This document shows, piece by piece, positions 20,569-30,173 of a DNA stretch of 64,000 nucleotides. Under the pieces are notes generated by a model. It had not been told where the DNA came from, made no database searches, and worked only from the letters and a program-made list of their open reading frames with translations. Position 1 is the first letter of the stretch. The number at the start of each line of letters is the position of its first letter. The position numbers and the translations under genes were made by a program. Origin of the DNA: Neisseria sp. Marseille-Q5346 (GTDB lineage: Bacteria; Pseudomonadota; Gammaproteobacteria; Burkholderiales; Neisseriaceae). Location of the stretch: the NCBI RefSeq assembly GCF_946902045.1, contig NZ_OX336253.1, positions 558,001-622,000 on the forward strand. Direction: 5' to 3'.

Positions 20569-20695
20569 GACAGTATCTACAAGCAATCCGCCTTTTCAAG
20601 CCAACTGCTTCCTTATCATGTGGTATTATTGTTACATACGACTACATCTTTACACTTTTTGGGGTATAAACCCACAGTTAAAATAGGATAATAAT

Positions 20696-21559
20696 ATGAA
20701 ACCCATTAAAAAATGCGTCTTCCCCGTTGCCGGTATGGGCACCCGTTTCTTGCCTGCGACCAAAGCCAGCCCCAAAGAAATGCTGCCTATTGTGGACAAA
20801 CCTCTGATTCAATATGCAGTTGAAGAAGCGGTTGAAGCCGGCTGTACCGAAATGGTGTTCATCACCGGTCGTAACAAACGCAGCATCGAAGATCACTTCG
20901 ACAAAGCATACGAGTTGGAAACCGAATTGGAATTGCGTCAAAAAGACAAACTGTTGGCGCACGTTCGTGATATCTTGCCTTCCAACATTACCTGCATGTA
21001 CATCCGTCAAACTGAAGCATTGGGTTTGGGTCATGCCGTATTGTGCGCGCAAGCTGCCGTCGGTAATGAACCTTTTGCCGTTATTTTGGCAGACGATTTG
21101 ATTGATGCGCCTAAAGGCGCGCTAAAACAAATGGTTGACGTGTATGACCAAAGCGGCAACAGCGTTTTAGGCGTTGAAACCGTTGATCCTTCCCAAACAG
21201 GCTCTTACGGTATCGTTGAAGTTGAAAAACTGAAAAGCTATCAACGTGTAGTCAATATTGTTGAAAAACCAAAACCGGAAGAAGCGCCTTCCAACCTCGC
21301 CGTTGTCGGCCGCTACATCCTGACCCCGCGTATTTTTGACTTGTTGACCAACCTGCCCCGAGGCGCCGGTAACGAAATCCAACTGACAGACGGTATCGCC
21401 CGCCTGCTCGACCATGAGTTTGTATTGGCTCATGCTTTTGATGGCAAACGCTACGACTGCGGCAGCAAATTGGGTTACCTTGAAGCAACCGTGGCTTATG
21501 GTTTGAAACACCCTGAAACTGGCGAACAATTCAAAGAATTGCTCAAACAATACGCTTAA
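20696..21559 (+). CDS. galU: UTP-glucose-1-phosphate uridylyltransferase
   Basis: GalU (287 residues) makes UDP-glucose from UTP and glucose-1-phosphate, for surface glycan and lipooligosaccharide precursors. The nucleotide-binding motif [22 protein letters not shown] is at the N-terminus. [18 protein letters not shown] and the active-site region around [13 protein letters not shown] are intact. An AGGA ribosome site precedes the ATG. Single-gene unit: a 127-base A+T-rich leader separates it from ligA and a DUS hairpin follows. Confidence 0.96.
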   Translation: MKPIKKCVFPVAGMGTRFLPATKASPKEMLPIVDKPLIQYAVEEAVEAGCTEMVFITGRNKRSIEDHFDKAYELETELELRQKDKLLAHVRDILPSNITCMYIRQTEALGLGHAVLCAQAAVGNEPFAVILADDLIDAPKGALKQMVDVYDQSGNSVLGVETVDPSQTGSYGIVEVEKLKSYQRVVNIVEKPKPEEAPSNLAVVGRYILTPRIFDLLTNLPRGAGNEIQLTDGIARLLDHEFVLAHAFDGKRYDCGSKLGYLEATVAYGLKHPETGEQFKELLKQYA

Positions 21560-21576
21560 GCCCAGCCATTATAAAA

Positions 21577-21602
21577 AGGCCGTCTGAAATTTCAGACGGC
21601 CT
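21577..21602. terminator. Bidirectional DUS terminator between galU and trkH
   Basis: AGGCCGTCTGAA (21577-21588) and TTCAGACGGCCT (21591-21602), with A and T runs on both sides. It serves two convergent genes. Confidence 0.85.
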
Positions 21603-21613
21603 TTTTCTCAAAC

Positions 21614-23107
21614 TTATTTCTTCCAATATGCCGGAGTCAGCAAAATCAGAACGGTAAAAATCTCCAAACGTCCCAACAACATCACCGCTGTACACAGCCA
21701 CTTCTGTACATCGCTCAGCGCGGCATAATTATGCGACGGACCAACTGCACCTAAACCCGGTCCTGCATTGGTAATACAGGCAATGACTGCCGTAAAGGCG
21801 GATAAAAAGTCCAAGCCTGCCGCCATCAGTAAAAAGCTGAATACGATGACCGTCATAAAATAAATAAAGATGAACGACATGACGGTCAGCGCCATGCGAT
21901 CCGGAATGGAGCGATTGTTGACCTTTACCGTACGAACCGCACGCGGGTGCAGCAAAATCAGCATTTCGCGCAAGCTGAATTTGAACAACACTAACGCACG
22001 CACATTTTTAATACCGCCACCCATAGAGCCTGAGCTTGCCAATACGTTCGACAGGAAAAACATCCACAGCGACACAATCAGCGGCCATTGGGCAAAGTCA
22101 GCATTGGAGAAACCGCTGGCCAATCCGATGGACACAAAGTTGAAGCTGACAAAGCGCAAAGCTTCGCCAAGGCTTTGATAAACGTCCTGTTGCCATAAAT
22201 ACAATGCCGAAATCAAAATACTGCCCGACAAAACTAACAACATGGAACGGCATTCTTCATCTTTCCAATACACCTGCAAGGAGCGGTTGCCCAGCGCAGT
22301 AAAGTGGCTGGCGAAATTGATACCGCCCCAGACAGTAAAAAACATCAACGTCCATTCGACTGTTACAGAATTAAAATAGGCAACGCTGTCATCATGTGTC
22401 GAAAAACCGCCTAAGGCCACTGCCGACATCGCATGGCACAAGGCATCAAACCAGCCCATGCCGGCAATATGCAAGGATACAAAGGCGGCAGCAGTTGTCA
22501 GCGCATAGGCAAACCATAGCCGTTTGGCCACTTGCGAAATGCGGGGAGCCATCTTGCTTTCCTTATCCATACCCGGAATTTCCGCTTTGAAGAGCTGCGT
22601 CCCCCCCACGCCCAACATCGGCAAAATCGCCACAGCCAGCACGATAATACCCATACCGCCAAGCCAGTTGAGCATGTGCCGCCAAAAATTTACCGACGGA
22701 TCCAGCGTATCCAAGCCGGAAATCACTGTTGCCCCCGTTGTCGTCAGCCCTGACATCGCCTCAAAAAATGCATCGGTGAAACTCATGGACGGCATATAAA
22801 AATAAATCGGCATCGCCGCCACGACAGCAAAAGCCAGCCACAGCATCAATACCAGGGTAAATCCGTCACGTGGCCGCAATTCACGGTTGAAACGCAGCGT
22901 CAACACCCAAGTTACACACGACACCAGCAATACGGTCAAAGCCGTATAGGCAAACACGAGAAACGCGCTGTCGTGATAAAAATACGACATCAGTGTCGGC
23001 ACGGCCAACAGTAATGAAAACAACAGCCCCAGCTTGGACAATACATGGACAATCGGCATCACCTTGCTTACCGCACCGCCCAATCTGAAACCCTTATGCA
23101 GATACAT
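21614..23107 (-). CDS. trkH: TrkH-family potassium uptake protein
   Basis: Membrane pore subunit of a Trk-type K+ uptake system (about 497 residues). It has four pore-loop repeats; SGLTTTGATV, the ALGGFST selectivity-loop region and NAGPGLGAVGP are visible. About ten membrane helices. The regulatory partner TrkA is not in the window. The start is uncertain. ATG 23107 follows AGGA at 5 bases and is preferred; in-frame ATGs at 23110 and 23131 add 1 to 8 residues. A DUS copy and a degenerate one lie just upstream (23137-23168). Confidence 0.92.
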   Translation of the reverse strand: MYLHKGFRLGGAVSKVMPIVHVLSKLGLLFSLLLAVPTLMSYFYHDSAFLVFAYTALTVLLVSCVTWVLTLRFNRELRPRDGFTLVLMLWLAFAVVAAMPIYFYMPSMSFTDAFFEAMSGLTTTGATVISGLDTLDPSVNFWRHMLNWLGGMGIIVLAVAILPMLGVGGTQLFKAEIPGMDKESKMAPRISQVAKRLWFAYALTTAAAFVSLHIAGMGWFDALCHAMSAVALGGFSTHDDSVAYFNSVTVEWTLMFFTVWGGINFASHFTALGNRSLQVYWKDEECRSMLLVLSGSILISALYLWQQDVYQSLGEALRFVSFNFVSIGLASGFSNADFAQWPLIVSLWMFFLSNVLASSGSMGGGIKNVRALVLFKFSLREMLILLHPRAVRTVKVNNRSIPDRMALTVMSFIFIYFMTVIVFSFLLMAAGLDFLSAFTAVIACITNAGPGLGAVGPSHNYAALSDVQKWLCTAVMLLGRLEIFTVLILLTPAYWKK

Positions 23108-23136
23108 CATATTCCTATCATCAGAAAACAAAATGT

Positions 23137-23168
23137 TTCAGACGGCCTCATAAAAAAGGCCATCTGAA
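23137..23168. repeat. Imperfect DUS inverted pair upstream of trkH
   Basis: TTCAGACGGCCT (23137-23148) faces AGGCCATCTGAA (23157-23168). The second copy has one substitution in the core (CATCTGAA), which would be expected to weaken uptake recognition. Confidence 0.6.
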
Positions 23169-23224
23169 ACAACATATTTTATCAAAATGCCACAACCCCG
23201 TGATAAAGAAAAACCAAAAAACAC

Positions 23225-23266
23225 TTGCCTGCTCTTTTTTTAGGAGTATAATGTTATACCATAACA
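23225..23266 (+). promoter_or_regulatory. rpmE2-rpmJ promoter with Zur operator
   Basis: TTGCCT (23225-23230), a 16-base spacer and TATAAT (23247-23252) form a good promoter. Overlapping the -10 is TGTTATACCATAACA (23252-23266), a full match to the neisserial Zur motif as I recall it (TGTTATDNHATAACA). Zinc-loaded Zur should repress the two ribosomal protein genes below and release them when zinc is scarce. Confidence 0.85.
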
Positions 23267-23282
23267 TTTACTGGAGAAAGAA

Positions 23283-23558
23283 ATGAAACCCGATATCCAC
23301 CCAGACAACTATCGTACCGTCCTGTTTTACGACAGCGGTGCAGACCAAGGATGGCTCATCCGTTCATGCGCCAATACCCACGGAAAAACCATGGTTTGGA
23401 AAGACGGAGTAGAGTATCCCCTCTTCTCTCTTGATACCTCTTCCGCGTCCCACCCCGTATACACAGGCAAACAACGCAATATCAATGTCGAAGGTCGCGC
23501 CAGCAAGTTCAACCAACGTTACCAATCCATGATGTCTTCTTTCAGAAAGGATAAATGA
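23283..23558 (+). CDS. rpmE2: Ribosomal protein L31 type B (zinc-independent)
   Basis: A 91-residue type B L31, an alternative 50S protein that replaces the zinc-binding L31 during zinc shortage. It starts [17 protein letters not shown] and lacks the CxxC zinc ribbon; the only cysteine is in [10 protein letters not shown]. The ribosome site GGAGAAAG precedes the ATG. It is first in a two-gene unit with rpmJ, overlapping it by one base, and stands directly behind a Zur box. Zinc-responsive control is therefore strongly supported. Confidence 0.96.
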   Translation: MKPDIHPDNYRTVLFYDSGADQGWLIRSCANTHGKTMVWKDGVEYPLFSLDTSSASHPVYTGKQRNINVEGRASKFNQRYQSMMSSFRKDK

Positions 23559-23683
23559 TGCAAGTCCTCTCATCCCTGAAAACTGCAAAAAAACGACACC
23601 GCGACTGCCAAATTGTCCGCCGAAAAGGCAAAGTGTACGTCATTTGCAAGAGCAATCCCCGTTTTAAAGCACGCCAACGTTAA
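23558..23683 (+). CDS. rpmJ: Ribosomal protein L36 type B (zinc-independent)
   Basis: A 41-residue L36 paralogue: [18 protein letters not shown], then [16 protein letters not shown] and RFKARQR. It has two cysteines but lacks the full CxxC/CxxxxH zinc site of the standard form, so it is the zinc-free type (YkgO). The ATG at 23558 shares its first base with the rpmE2 stop. An in-frame ATG at 23555 would add one Met. Co-regulated with rpmE2 by Zur. A strong terminator follows. Confidence 0.95.
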   Translation: MQVLSSLKTAKKRHRDCQIVRRKGKVYVICKSNPRFKARQR

Positions 23684-23722
23684 GCGGCCCAACCCATATT
23701 TCAATGTAACTCTCTGAATTTT

Positions 23723-23763
23723 CCGCACTTTCGTTTACCTCTAGCGCAAGTGCGGCTTTTTTT
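23723..23763 (+). terminator. Intrinsic terminator of rpmE2-rpmJ
   Basis: CCGCACTT (23723-23730) pairs with AAGTGCGG (23748-23755) and is followed by C and seven T. The loop is 17 bases. Confidence 0.8.
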
Positions 23764-23924
23764 CAAACAGCATTAATCATTCATATCAAAACTACAAAAA
23801 ATCCTGCCATACTCCCAAAAACAGGAAGAAAAAGTAAATAATGGTTATCCCTATTGTGAAGCCATAAAGATATTTATAACATGCCGCTACATTCTTCCTT
23901 CAACACTGACCATAGGAGTCAAAA

Positions 23925-24332
23925 ATGAAAGTAAAAGCCCTGCTTGCAATTGCCGCCGCCATGAGCCTCGCTGCCTGCGCCGCACCTGAAGCCCATCGCC
24001 ATGACCATGGTCAACGTCATGAGCACAATCATGCACACGAACATGGCCACCAACATCATGACATGCACAGCCATGGCCGTGTTCAATCATTCAGCTGCGA
24101 AAACGGCCTGTCTGTACAAGTCCGCAACCTGAGCACCAACCAAGTTGAACTGCGTCTGGACGACAAAGTTGCCACCCTGTCTTCTGCCGTTGCAGGTTCA
24201 GGCGAACGCTATGTTGCCAACCAAGGCCTGTTCGGCAAAGGCGCTGAATGGCATCAAAAAGGCAGCGAAGCATTCTTCGGCTTCACTGACCCATACGGCA
24301 ACAAAGTAGAAACCTCTTGCTCTGCCCGCTAA
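23925..24332 (+). CDS. His-rich lipoprotein with MliC-like lysozyme inhibitor domain
   Basis: A 135-residue predicted lipoprotein: signal peptide ending in LAAC, with Cys18 as the lipidated residue. Residues 24-50 contain 13 histidines in an HxH pattern, a likely zinc- or nickel-binding tail. Residues about 54-133 resemble the MliC/PliC membrane-bound inhibitor of c-type lysozyme, with FSCENGLSVQVR, a central variable strand, and a closing Cys near the end (ETSCSAR) that could pair with Cys58. It would sit in the envelope. It lies just after the Zur-controlled L31/L36 unit but has its own leader. A weak promoter (TTGTGA 23854, TATAAC 23875) shows only half of a Zur site. Domain assignment is moderate. 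Confidence 0.75.
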   Translation: MKVKALLAIAAAMSLAACAAPEAHRHDHGQRHEHNHAHEHGHQHHDMHSHGRVQSFSCENGLSVQVRNLSTNQVELRLDDKVATLSSAVAGSGERYVANQGLFGKGAEWHQKGSEAFFGFTDPYGNKVETSCSAR

Positions 24333-24358
24333 TTTCTACTAAGCAATAGAATAACTAA

Positions 24359-24389
24359 AGGCCGTCTGAAAACTTGTTTCAGACGGCCT
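24359..24389 (+). terminator. DUS terminator after the His-rich lipoprotein
   Basis: AGGCCGTCTGAA (24359-24370) and TTCAGACGGCCT (24378-24389), followed by TTTTAT. The following 160 bases are A+T rich, with no gene seen. Confidence 0.75.
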
Positions 24390-24551
24390 TTTATATTGGA
24401 TAAAACGAAAGTCCGTTTAAGGATAAAATGTAAATATGAGGCTATTTGAAGATTCAAAATACGTCCATACTCCACGGATAAGTAAGACCCTTTGAAAGGC
24501 ATCTTCTCCGACAATGCATTATTTCAAAATCATTAAATATATATATCTACC

Positions 24552-24926
24552 TTAATTTAAAACTTTTTCCAAGATTTCTTTAAGGTTTTCATCATCTTCA
24601 TCCAAAGTTAATTTTTCCGAAATATTATGAAGACAATGCTCCAAATCAATGGCTAAGGCTACTTGGTTTTGATAGGATAATTTTGGATAGAGTTCAAGTA
24701 AAACCCAATAAATGCATATACTATCATTTGAGTAAAAAATATTTGAAACGAATGGAAGTAATGTGTCTTGTCGTTCTACAAAGATTTCGACAATTTCACT
24801 AAAAACAGGAAAGTTCGCATCTCCCAACCATCCTGAGAGCCACTCCCCCATCTCAATTAATTCCTCATCGTTGCAGTCCTTAATTTTTTTGCAAGCCTTG
24901 ATGTCAAACTTATCTTTAGGACGCAT
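24552..24926 (-). CDS. DUF5071 domain protein
   Basis: A 124-residue acidic protein. It opens with PKDKFDIKACKKIKDCNDEELI, then WLSGWLGDANFPVFSEI, and later IYWVLLELYPKL. This pattern matches the DUF5071 family, whose members are often found near toxin or polymorphic-immunity genes; function is unknown. The start at 24926 has AGG five bases upstream; a second in-frame ATG at 24938 is possible. Base composition is clearly A+T rich compared with neighbours, which suggests acquisition. No toxin partner is visible. Confidence 0.65.
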   Translation of the reverse strand: MRPKDKFDIKACKKIKDCNDEELIEMGEWLSGWLGDANFPVFSEIVEIFVERQDTLLPFVSNIFYSNDSICIYWVLLELYPKLSYQNQVALAIDLEHCLHNISEKLTLDEDDENLKEILEKVLN

Positions 24927-25170
24927 AGGATACCTCATTGTTATTAAAGACTGACGAATACAGAATTATAATGATTGATCTCAATTCTAGACAAATGATT
25001 ATTCGTCATTCCTATATCCTCAACAAATTTTCTCTGAAGTAAGAGTCATTTTTTGCAATTAAACTCCTACCCCACAATAACTTGAAACCCTATCCTGTAT
25101 TTTACCTAAATCACAAATCCCAATTACCCTTCAAAATCTATTCGCTATACGAAACAGATTCAATAAACAA
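24927..25170. other. A+T-rich intergenic stretch without recognised genes
   Basis: Between the DUF5071 gene and the ileS terminator there is low-GC sequence with no reading frame of note, no tRNA and no repeat I can recognise. In many Proteobacteria lspA follows ileS; it is not here. Confidence 0.6.
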
Positions 25171-25211
25171 AGGCCGTCTGAAAACCTATTACCAAAGTTT
25201 TCAGACAGCCT
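25171..25211 (-). terminator. Imperfect DUS terminator of ileS
   Basis: AGGCCGTCTGAA (25171-25182) faces TTCAGACAGCCT (25200-25211). The second copy carries G-to-A in the core (GACAGCC), leaving one mismatch in the stem. Confidence 0.65.
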
Positions 25212-25228
25212 TTATTTAGACCAAACAA

Positions 25229-28018
25229 TTAAGCGTAATGTCTGTCTTCGCCTTTGCCATCAACGTTGTCGGCACAACGTTTACAGATGGTTTCATGGCC
25301 TGCAACTGCACCCACATCGTGGGTATAGTGCCAGCAGCGTTCGCATTTTTCACCATCACTGGCTTTAGCGGTTACAGCAAGCTCATTACCTACTTTCACT
25401 TCAGCTTTAGACACCAGCAAAGCAAAACGCAATTCTTCGCCCAAAGTGTTCAGATAGTCGGCAATTTCTTCCGGAGCCGTAATTTCGGTTTCGGCTTGCA
25501 ATGAAGAACCGACGGTTTTATCCGTACGCAAAGGCTCGATGGCAGCAGTTACCGCTTCGCGTGCTTCGCGGATTGCCGTCCATTTTTTCACCAATTCGGC
25601 TTCGGCTTTTTCATTGATAGATGGAAACTCATGCCATGTGTGGAAGAGGACGCTGTCTTCTTCGCCGCCGCCGATAATGTCCCATGCTTCCTCGCCGGTG
25701 AAGCACAAAATCGGAGCAATCAGCAGAACCAAACTACGTGTGATGTGATACAGGGCAGTTTGCGCGCTGCGGCGTGCATGGCTGTCTGCTTTGGTGGTGT
25801 AGAGGCGGTCTTTCAGGATGTCGAGGTAGAACGCGCCCAAGTCTTCCGAGCAGAAAGAAACAATGTCTTTTACAGCAAAGTGGAAGGCGTAGCGCGGATA
25901 GAAGTCGCCCGCCAGACGCTCTTGCAGCTGACGCGCCAATACCAAGGCGTAGCGGTCGATTTCCACCATGTCTGCCTGTTGCACGGCATCTTCAATAGGA
26001 TTGAAGTCGCTGAGGTTGGCAAACAGGAAGCTCAGGGTATTGCGGATACGACGATAGCTTTCAGTTACACGTTTGAGGATTTCTTTGGAAATCGCCAATT
26101 CGCCGCTGTAATCAGTAGATGCCGCCCACAGGCGCAGGATGTCGGCGCCGAACTCGTTATAGACTTCTTGCGGTGCGACGACGTTGCCGATGGATTTCGA
26201 CATTTTGCGGCCGTTTTGGTCAACCACAAAACCGTGGGTCAACAGCTGTTTGTATGGTGCACGACCCATTGATGAGGCGCAACCGGTCAACATGGAGGAT
26301 TGGAACCAGCCGCGGTGTTGGTCGCTGCCTTCGAGGTACAAGTCAGCCGGCCATTCCAATTCTTCGCGTTGTTTCAAGACGGAATAATGGGTCGAGCCGG
26401 AGTCGAACCATACGTCCATCGTGTCGGAAAGTTTGTCGTAATTTTCACAATCTTCCGCGCTCAAGAGTTCGCTCTTATCAAGAGAGAACCACGCTTCGAT
26501 ACCTTTTCCTTCGATTTTTTGGGCAACTTTTTCCAACAACTCGGCAGAGTTCGGATGCAATTCACCGGTCTCTTTGTGAACAAAGAAAGTCATCGGCGTG
26601 CCCCAATAGCGTTGGCGTGAAACCACCCAGTCAGGACGGCCTTCAATCATGGCTTCTAAACGCGCACGACCCCATGATGGGAAGAATTCGGTGTCATCAA
26701 CGGCTTTGATGGCTTTGTCGCGCAGGGTTTTACCATCTGCACCTGCTTTGTCCATACCGACAAACCATTGACCTGTCGCGCGGTAAATCAGCGGGGTTTT
26801 GTGGCGCCAACAGTGGGCGTAGCTATGCTCGATTTTGCTGCTTACCAAGAGGTTGCCGGTTTCTTCCAACCATTGCAGGATAACGGGATTGGCTTCCCAA
26901 ACTCGCATACCAGCAACACGAGGTGTTTCGCTGATGTATTTGCCTTCGGCATTTACAGGGTTGTAAAGCTCAATGCCGTATTTATTGCAGACAGCGTAGT
27001 CTTCCAGACCATGCGCAGGCGCAGTATGCACCAAGCCGGTACCGGCATCGGTGGTCACATGGTCGCCGTTGAGCATGGGAATATCGCGTTCGAGGAACGG
27101 ATGATTCATGTGCAGGTTTTCCAGCCTGTCGCCGGTGGTTTCGGCAAGAATAGCAATGCCGTCTGAAAAACCGTAACGTTTGAGCGCGTCTTCTGCCAAA
27201 TCTTTGGCCAACACCAATTTGCCTTTAGGTGTATCAATCAGTTGATACACCACGTCTGCACCAGCTGAAACAGCTTGGCTCGCAGGCAAAGTCCAAGGCG
27301 TAGTTGTCCAGATAACGGCAAACGCTTTGCCTTCAATACTTGCCAAACCGAATGCGGCGGCAAGCGCGGCAGTGTCTTTAAACGGATAGGCAACGTCAAT
27401 CGCAGGCGATACTTTGTCTTTATATTCCACTTCGGCTTCAGCCAAGGAAGAGCCGCAGTCCAAGCAGAATTGAACCGGTTTCGCGCCGCGGTAGAGATAG
27501 CCGGATTTGTAGATTTCGCCGAGCATACGCACGGTATCGGCTTCGGTTTTGAAATCCATGGTCAGGTAAGGATTGTCCCAGTCGCCCAACACACCCAAGC
27601 GGATAAAATCTTTTTTCTGACGGGCAATCTGTTCGGCAGCGTATTCGCGGCACAATTCGCGGAAACGGGCTTTAGGCATGTCTTTACCGTGCAGTTTTTC
27701 TACCATCACTTCGATAGGCAAACCGTGGCAGTCCCAACCCGGTACATAAGGCGCATCAAAACCGGCTTGGGTTTTGCTGCGGATAATGATGTCTTTGAGA
27801 ATTTTATTGACGGCATGACCGATGTGGATGTCGCCGTTGGCATACGGAGGACCGTCGTGCAGAATAAATTTCGGACGGCCTTTGGCGATTTCGCGCAGTT
27901 TTTGGTAGCGTTTTTGCTCGTACCAGCTTTTCAGCCATGCAGGCTCGCGCTTGGCAAGATTGCCGCGCATTGGAAACGGGCTCTCGAGCAGGTTTACGGT
28001 TTTACTGTAATCGGTCAT
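25229..28018 (-). CDS. ileS: Isoleucyl-tRNA synthetase
   Basis: Class I synthetase (929 residues) charging tRNAIle, with editing of valine. The HIGH motif appears as [11 protein letters not shown], the KMSKS loop as [11 protein letters not shown], and the C-terminal zinc finger as CERCWHY..CKRCADN. The start [13 protein letters not shown] at 28018 matches the family. The reading frame is open 35 codons further upstream, but that part runs through a DUS and is not IleS-like. It lies 138 bases after ribF on the same strand, the usual ribF-ileS order, but lspA does not follow. Confidence 0.96.
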   Translation of the reverse strand: MTDYSKTVNLLESPFPMRGNLAKREPAWLKSWYEQKRYQKLREIAKGRPKFILHDGPPYANGDIHIGHAVNKILKDIIIRSKTQAGFDAPYVPGWDCHGLPIEVMVEKLHGKDMPKARFRELCREYAAEQIARQKKDFIRLGVLGDWDNPYLTMDFKTEADTVRMLGEIYKSGYLYRGAKPVQFCLDCGSSLAEAEVEYKDKVSPAIDVAYPFKDTAALAAAFGLASIEGKAFAVIWTTTPWTLPASQAVSAGADVVYQLIDTPKGKLVLAKDLAEDALKRYGFSDGIAILAETTGDRLENLHMNHPFLERDIPMLNGDHVTTDAGTGLVHTAPAHGLEDYAVCNKYGIELYNPVNAEGKYISETPRVAGMRVWEANPVILQWLEETGNLLVSSKIEHSYAHCWRHKTPLIYRATGQWFVGMDKAGADGKTLRDKAIKAVDDTEFFPSWGRARLEAMIEGRPDWVVSRQRYWGTPMTFFVHKETGELHPNSAELLEKVAQKIEGKGIEAWFSLDKSELLSAEDCENYDKLSDTMDVWFDSGSTHYSVLKQREELEWPADLYLEGSDQHRGWFQSSMLTGCASSMGRAPYKQLLTHGFVVDQNGRKMSKSIGNVVAPQEVYNEFGADILRLWAASTDYSGELAISKEILKRVTESYRRIRNTLSFLFANLSDFNPIEDAVQQADMVEIDRYALVLARQLQERLAGDFYPRYAFHFAVKDIVSFCSEDLGAFYLDILKDRLYTTKADSHARRSAQTALYHITRSLVLLIAPILCFTGEEAWDIIGGGEEDSVLFHTWHEFPSINEKAEAELVKKWTAIREAREAVTAAIEPLRTDKTVGSSLQAETEITAPEEIADYLNTLGEELRFALLVSKAEVKVGNELAVTAKASDGEKCERCWHYTHDVGAVAGHETICKRCADNVDGKGEDRHYA

Positions 28019-28156
28019 TTTTTGATCTCTATTGTTGCGGTATTTCGGTTTCAGATGGCCTGATTGCTCATTTTGAAAAGAACAGGCCGTCTGAAAAAAT
28101 TCAAAGGACTTATTGTAGCCCAATTGTCTTGATTTTATAAGCTTCTAGAAGCGTTT

Positions 28157-29083
28157 CTATGCTTCCCAAACCCTCGCATCTTCCATATCTTGCAAAATTT
28201 GGGTTTTCAATGCTTCGATACTCTCAAATTTTTTCTCGTCACGCAGTTTGTGCAGGAAGCGGACGAAGATACGCTGGCCGTACAAATCGCCGTTGAAATC
28301 AAACAGATGGACTTCCAGCTTTTGCGAGCGGTTGTTGCTGACAGTGGGGTTAAAACCAAAGCTGGCAACGCCTCGGCGCGTGCCGAATGTGCCGTCTGCT
28401 TCAACGACAAATACGCCGCTTAGCGCATAATGATACGGGGGAAGCTGGACATTGGCGGTAGGCGCGTTGATGGTGCGGCCAAGTTTTTGTCCATGTTTGA
28501 CCTTTCCGCTTAAAACGTAATCATGGCCCAACAGTCTTTTGGCGTATTCCAACTTACCGTCTGAAAGGGCTTGGCGGACGGCGGTACTGCTGGTGCGGAT
28601 GTCTTCAACGATAACGGACGGCGTGCGTTCGGTTTGCATATCGGGCTGTTGTGCCAAGAGTTCAAAACAGCCTTCACGGCCGGCACCAAAACGGAAATCG
28701 TCGCCAATCAGCAGATACCGCGTATTGAGCGTTTGGCGCAAAAGTTGGTCGATAAACGCTTGTGCGCTCATATCGGAGAAAGCTTGGTTAAAACGCAAGA
28801 CCCAAACGGCATCCACACAGCCGGTTTCACGCAAAAGGCGCAATTTGGTACGCAGCGGACTGATACGGTAAGGCAGCTTTTTCCCGGCTTTGCGCGCAAA
28901 AAATTCTTTGGGCTGAGGCTCAAAAACAACAACGACAACAGGCAGACCGCGTTGGTCTGCCTCTCGTTTGAGTTTTTGTAGAATGTGTTTGTGCCCGAGG
29001 TGTACGCCGTCGAAGTTGCCGATGGTTACGGCGGCTCCTTGCGGAAATTTGGGCGCGTGTCGCTGTCCAAGCCAGATGTTCAT
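28157..29083 (-). CDS. ribF: Bifunctional riboflavin kinase / FAD synthetase
   Basis: RibF (308 residues) phosphorylates riboflavin to FMN and adenylates FMN to FAD. The N-terminal FAD synthetase half has IGNFDGVHLGHKHIL (nucleotidyltransferase GxFDGxHxGH). The C-terminal kinase half has the GKVKHGQKLGRTINAPTANV flavin-binding stretch near residues 190-210 and VEVHLFDFN-like strands near the end. Full length. Start MNIWLGQRHAPKFP at 29083. Upstream of ileS on the same strand. A 12 bp palindrome, GCTTCTAGAAGC (28141-28152), lies just past the stop. Confidence 0.95.
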   Translation of the reverse strand: MNIWLGQRHAPKFPQGAAVTIGNFDGVHLGHKHILQKLKREADQRGLPVVVVVFEPQPKEFFARKAGKKLPYRISPLRTKLRLLRETGCVDAVWVLRFNQAFSDMSAQAFIDQLLRQTLNTRYLLIGDDFRFGAGREGCFELLAQQPDMQTERTPSVIVEDIRTSSTAVRQALSDGKLEYAKRLLGHDYVLSGKVKHGQKLGRTINAPTANVQLPPYHYALSGVFVVEADGTFGTRRGVASFGFNPTVSNNRSQKLEVHLFDFNGDLYGQRIFVRFLHKLRDEKKFESIEALKTQILQDMEDARVWEA

Positions 29084-29186
29084 GGGTGGTGGGTATTGTG
29101 TTTGAATAGGCGGCTATTGTAAACGTTATTGCTGTTTCAATAAACCTTAGGCCGCCTAAAACCTATAGTACCAACTTTTATTCGAA

Positions 29187-29405
29187 TTAACTATAAATCA
29201 CAATGAACTGTATTACACAGCACAATGCAAAAATTCCTAACAATGTAAAACCTCTCTTTTTTTCCCCTTTAATAAGAGCATAAATTCCAATAATTAATCC
29301 AAATATTGGTATAATAATTGATAAGATAATATCTATTAAACTGGCATTTTTAAGAATTTTTTTACTATCAGGTAATACCTGATACTTGTCGTTTTCCTGA
29401 CTCAT
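29187..29405 (-). CDS. Small two-helix membrane protein, unknown
   Basis: A 72-residue protein with a polar N-terminus (MSQENDKYQVLPDSKK), two hydrophobic helices (about 24-44 and 52-70) and a basic loop KGEKKRG between them. I do not recognise a family; the layout resembles small DUF4190-like or holin-sized membrane proteins. It is strongly A+T rich compared with ribF, with A+T-rich flanks on both sides (29406-29590), so it may be recently acquired. Coding status rests on the intact frame and the helix-loop-helix pattern. Confidence 0.55.
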   Translation of the reverse strand: MSQENDKYQVLPDSKKILKNASLIDIILSIIIPIFGLIIGIYALIKGEKKRGFTLLGIFALCCVIQFIVIYS

Positions 29406-29623
29406 TTAAGATACCCTTTCTATTTAATAAAATAATTAAAAAAAGAAATAATTAAAATATATTCATAAACATCTCTTGCAAGTAGAAATGTTCAAGATCA
29501 ATATTATAACAGTTGCAATTAATTATTCAAACAACATCTAAATCTTAAAACAATCCTTTTCTATCTAATGTCTAAAATTCTTTAAATATATGCTTTCAGA
29601 CGGCCCTAAAGTTTGTTAATACC

Positions 29624-30013
29624 TTACCACCACCAAGGATAACGGCCAAACGGATAACCCCAATCGTCGTAATAGCGATAGTAGCGGGCTTCGCGCAGCT
29701 GTTCTTGGGAAATATAGTTTTGCCATGCCATTTTGTAGCAGGCTTGGAACATCGGATCGGAAACTTTGTCGATATATTTGAGGCGGAAAGCTTTTTGTTC
29801 CGCGGTTGCGGCACCAGGTTTACCTTCTTCGTCAAATTTGCGGCGGATCAGCGTGGCAGTTTCCTGATCGCATTGGGCGGCAAGATGTACTTGAAGATCC
29901 TGTTCATAGCGTTTCTGCGCTTGGGCGCGTGCGGCTTTTTGCTCGGGCGTGGTGGCGCAGGCGGCCAGCAATGCAACGGCGCCAAACAATAAGGTCAGAC
30001 GGATAGGATTCAT
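29624..30013 (-). CDS. Putative lipoprotein, aromatic C-terminus
   Basis: A 129-residue predicted lipoprotein. The signal peptide is MNPIRLTLLFGAVALLAAC, with the lipidated Cys at residue 19. A charged helical stretch with many Ala/Gln/Lys follows, then two further cysteines (AAQCDQE and FQACYK), and a Tyr/Trp-rich tail ending RYPWWW. Start at 30013 is favoured by AGGAAAC upstream; the frame is open 7 codons more. No family recognised. The aromatic tail could contact the membrane or cell wall, but this is speculation. A DUS lies just beyond the stop near 29595. Confidence 0.7.
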   Translation of the reverse strand: MNPIRLTLLFGAVALLAACATTPEQKAARAQAQKRYEQDLQVHLAAQCDQETATLIRRKFDEEGKPGAATAEQKAFRLKYIDKVSDPMFQACYKMAWQNYISQEQLREARYYRYYDDWGYPFGRYPWWW

Positions 30014-30173
30014 TGGATGTTTCCTTATACTCATGTATGGCTATTAATGTACGCCCTCATTGTGTAATGGGCAAGTGTGGCAACTTGGGGACACTTTATA
30101 TTATTTGTTTTTGGCAGCAGGCAGTTGCATATAAAATACACTCTGTATGAATGTTTAACTACAAACCCACTCA

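Noticed and set aside
23854..23880. Possible Zur site upstream of the His-rich lipoprotein
   Set aside because: Only the half-site ATAACA is present; the left half does not match, so zinc control of this gene is not claimed.
27275..28063. 262-codon plus-strand frame
   Set aside because: Antisense to ileS, which has all synthetase motifs.
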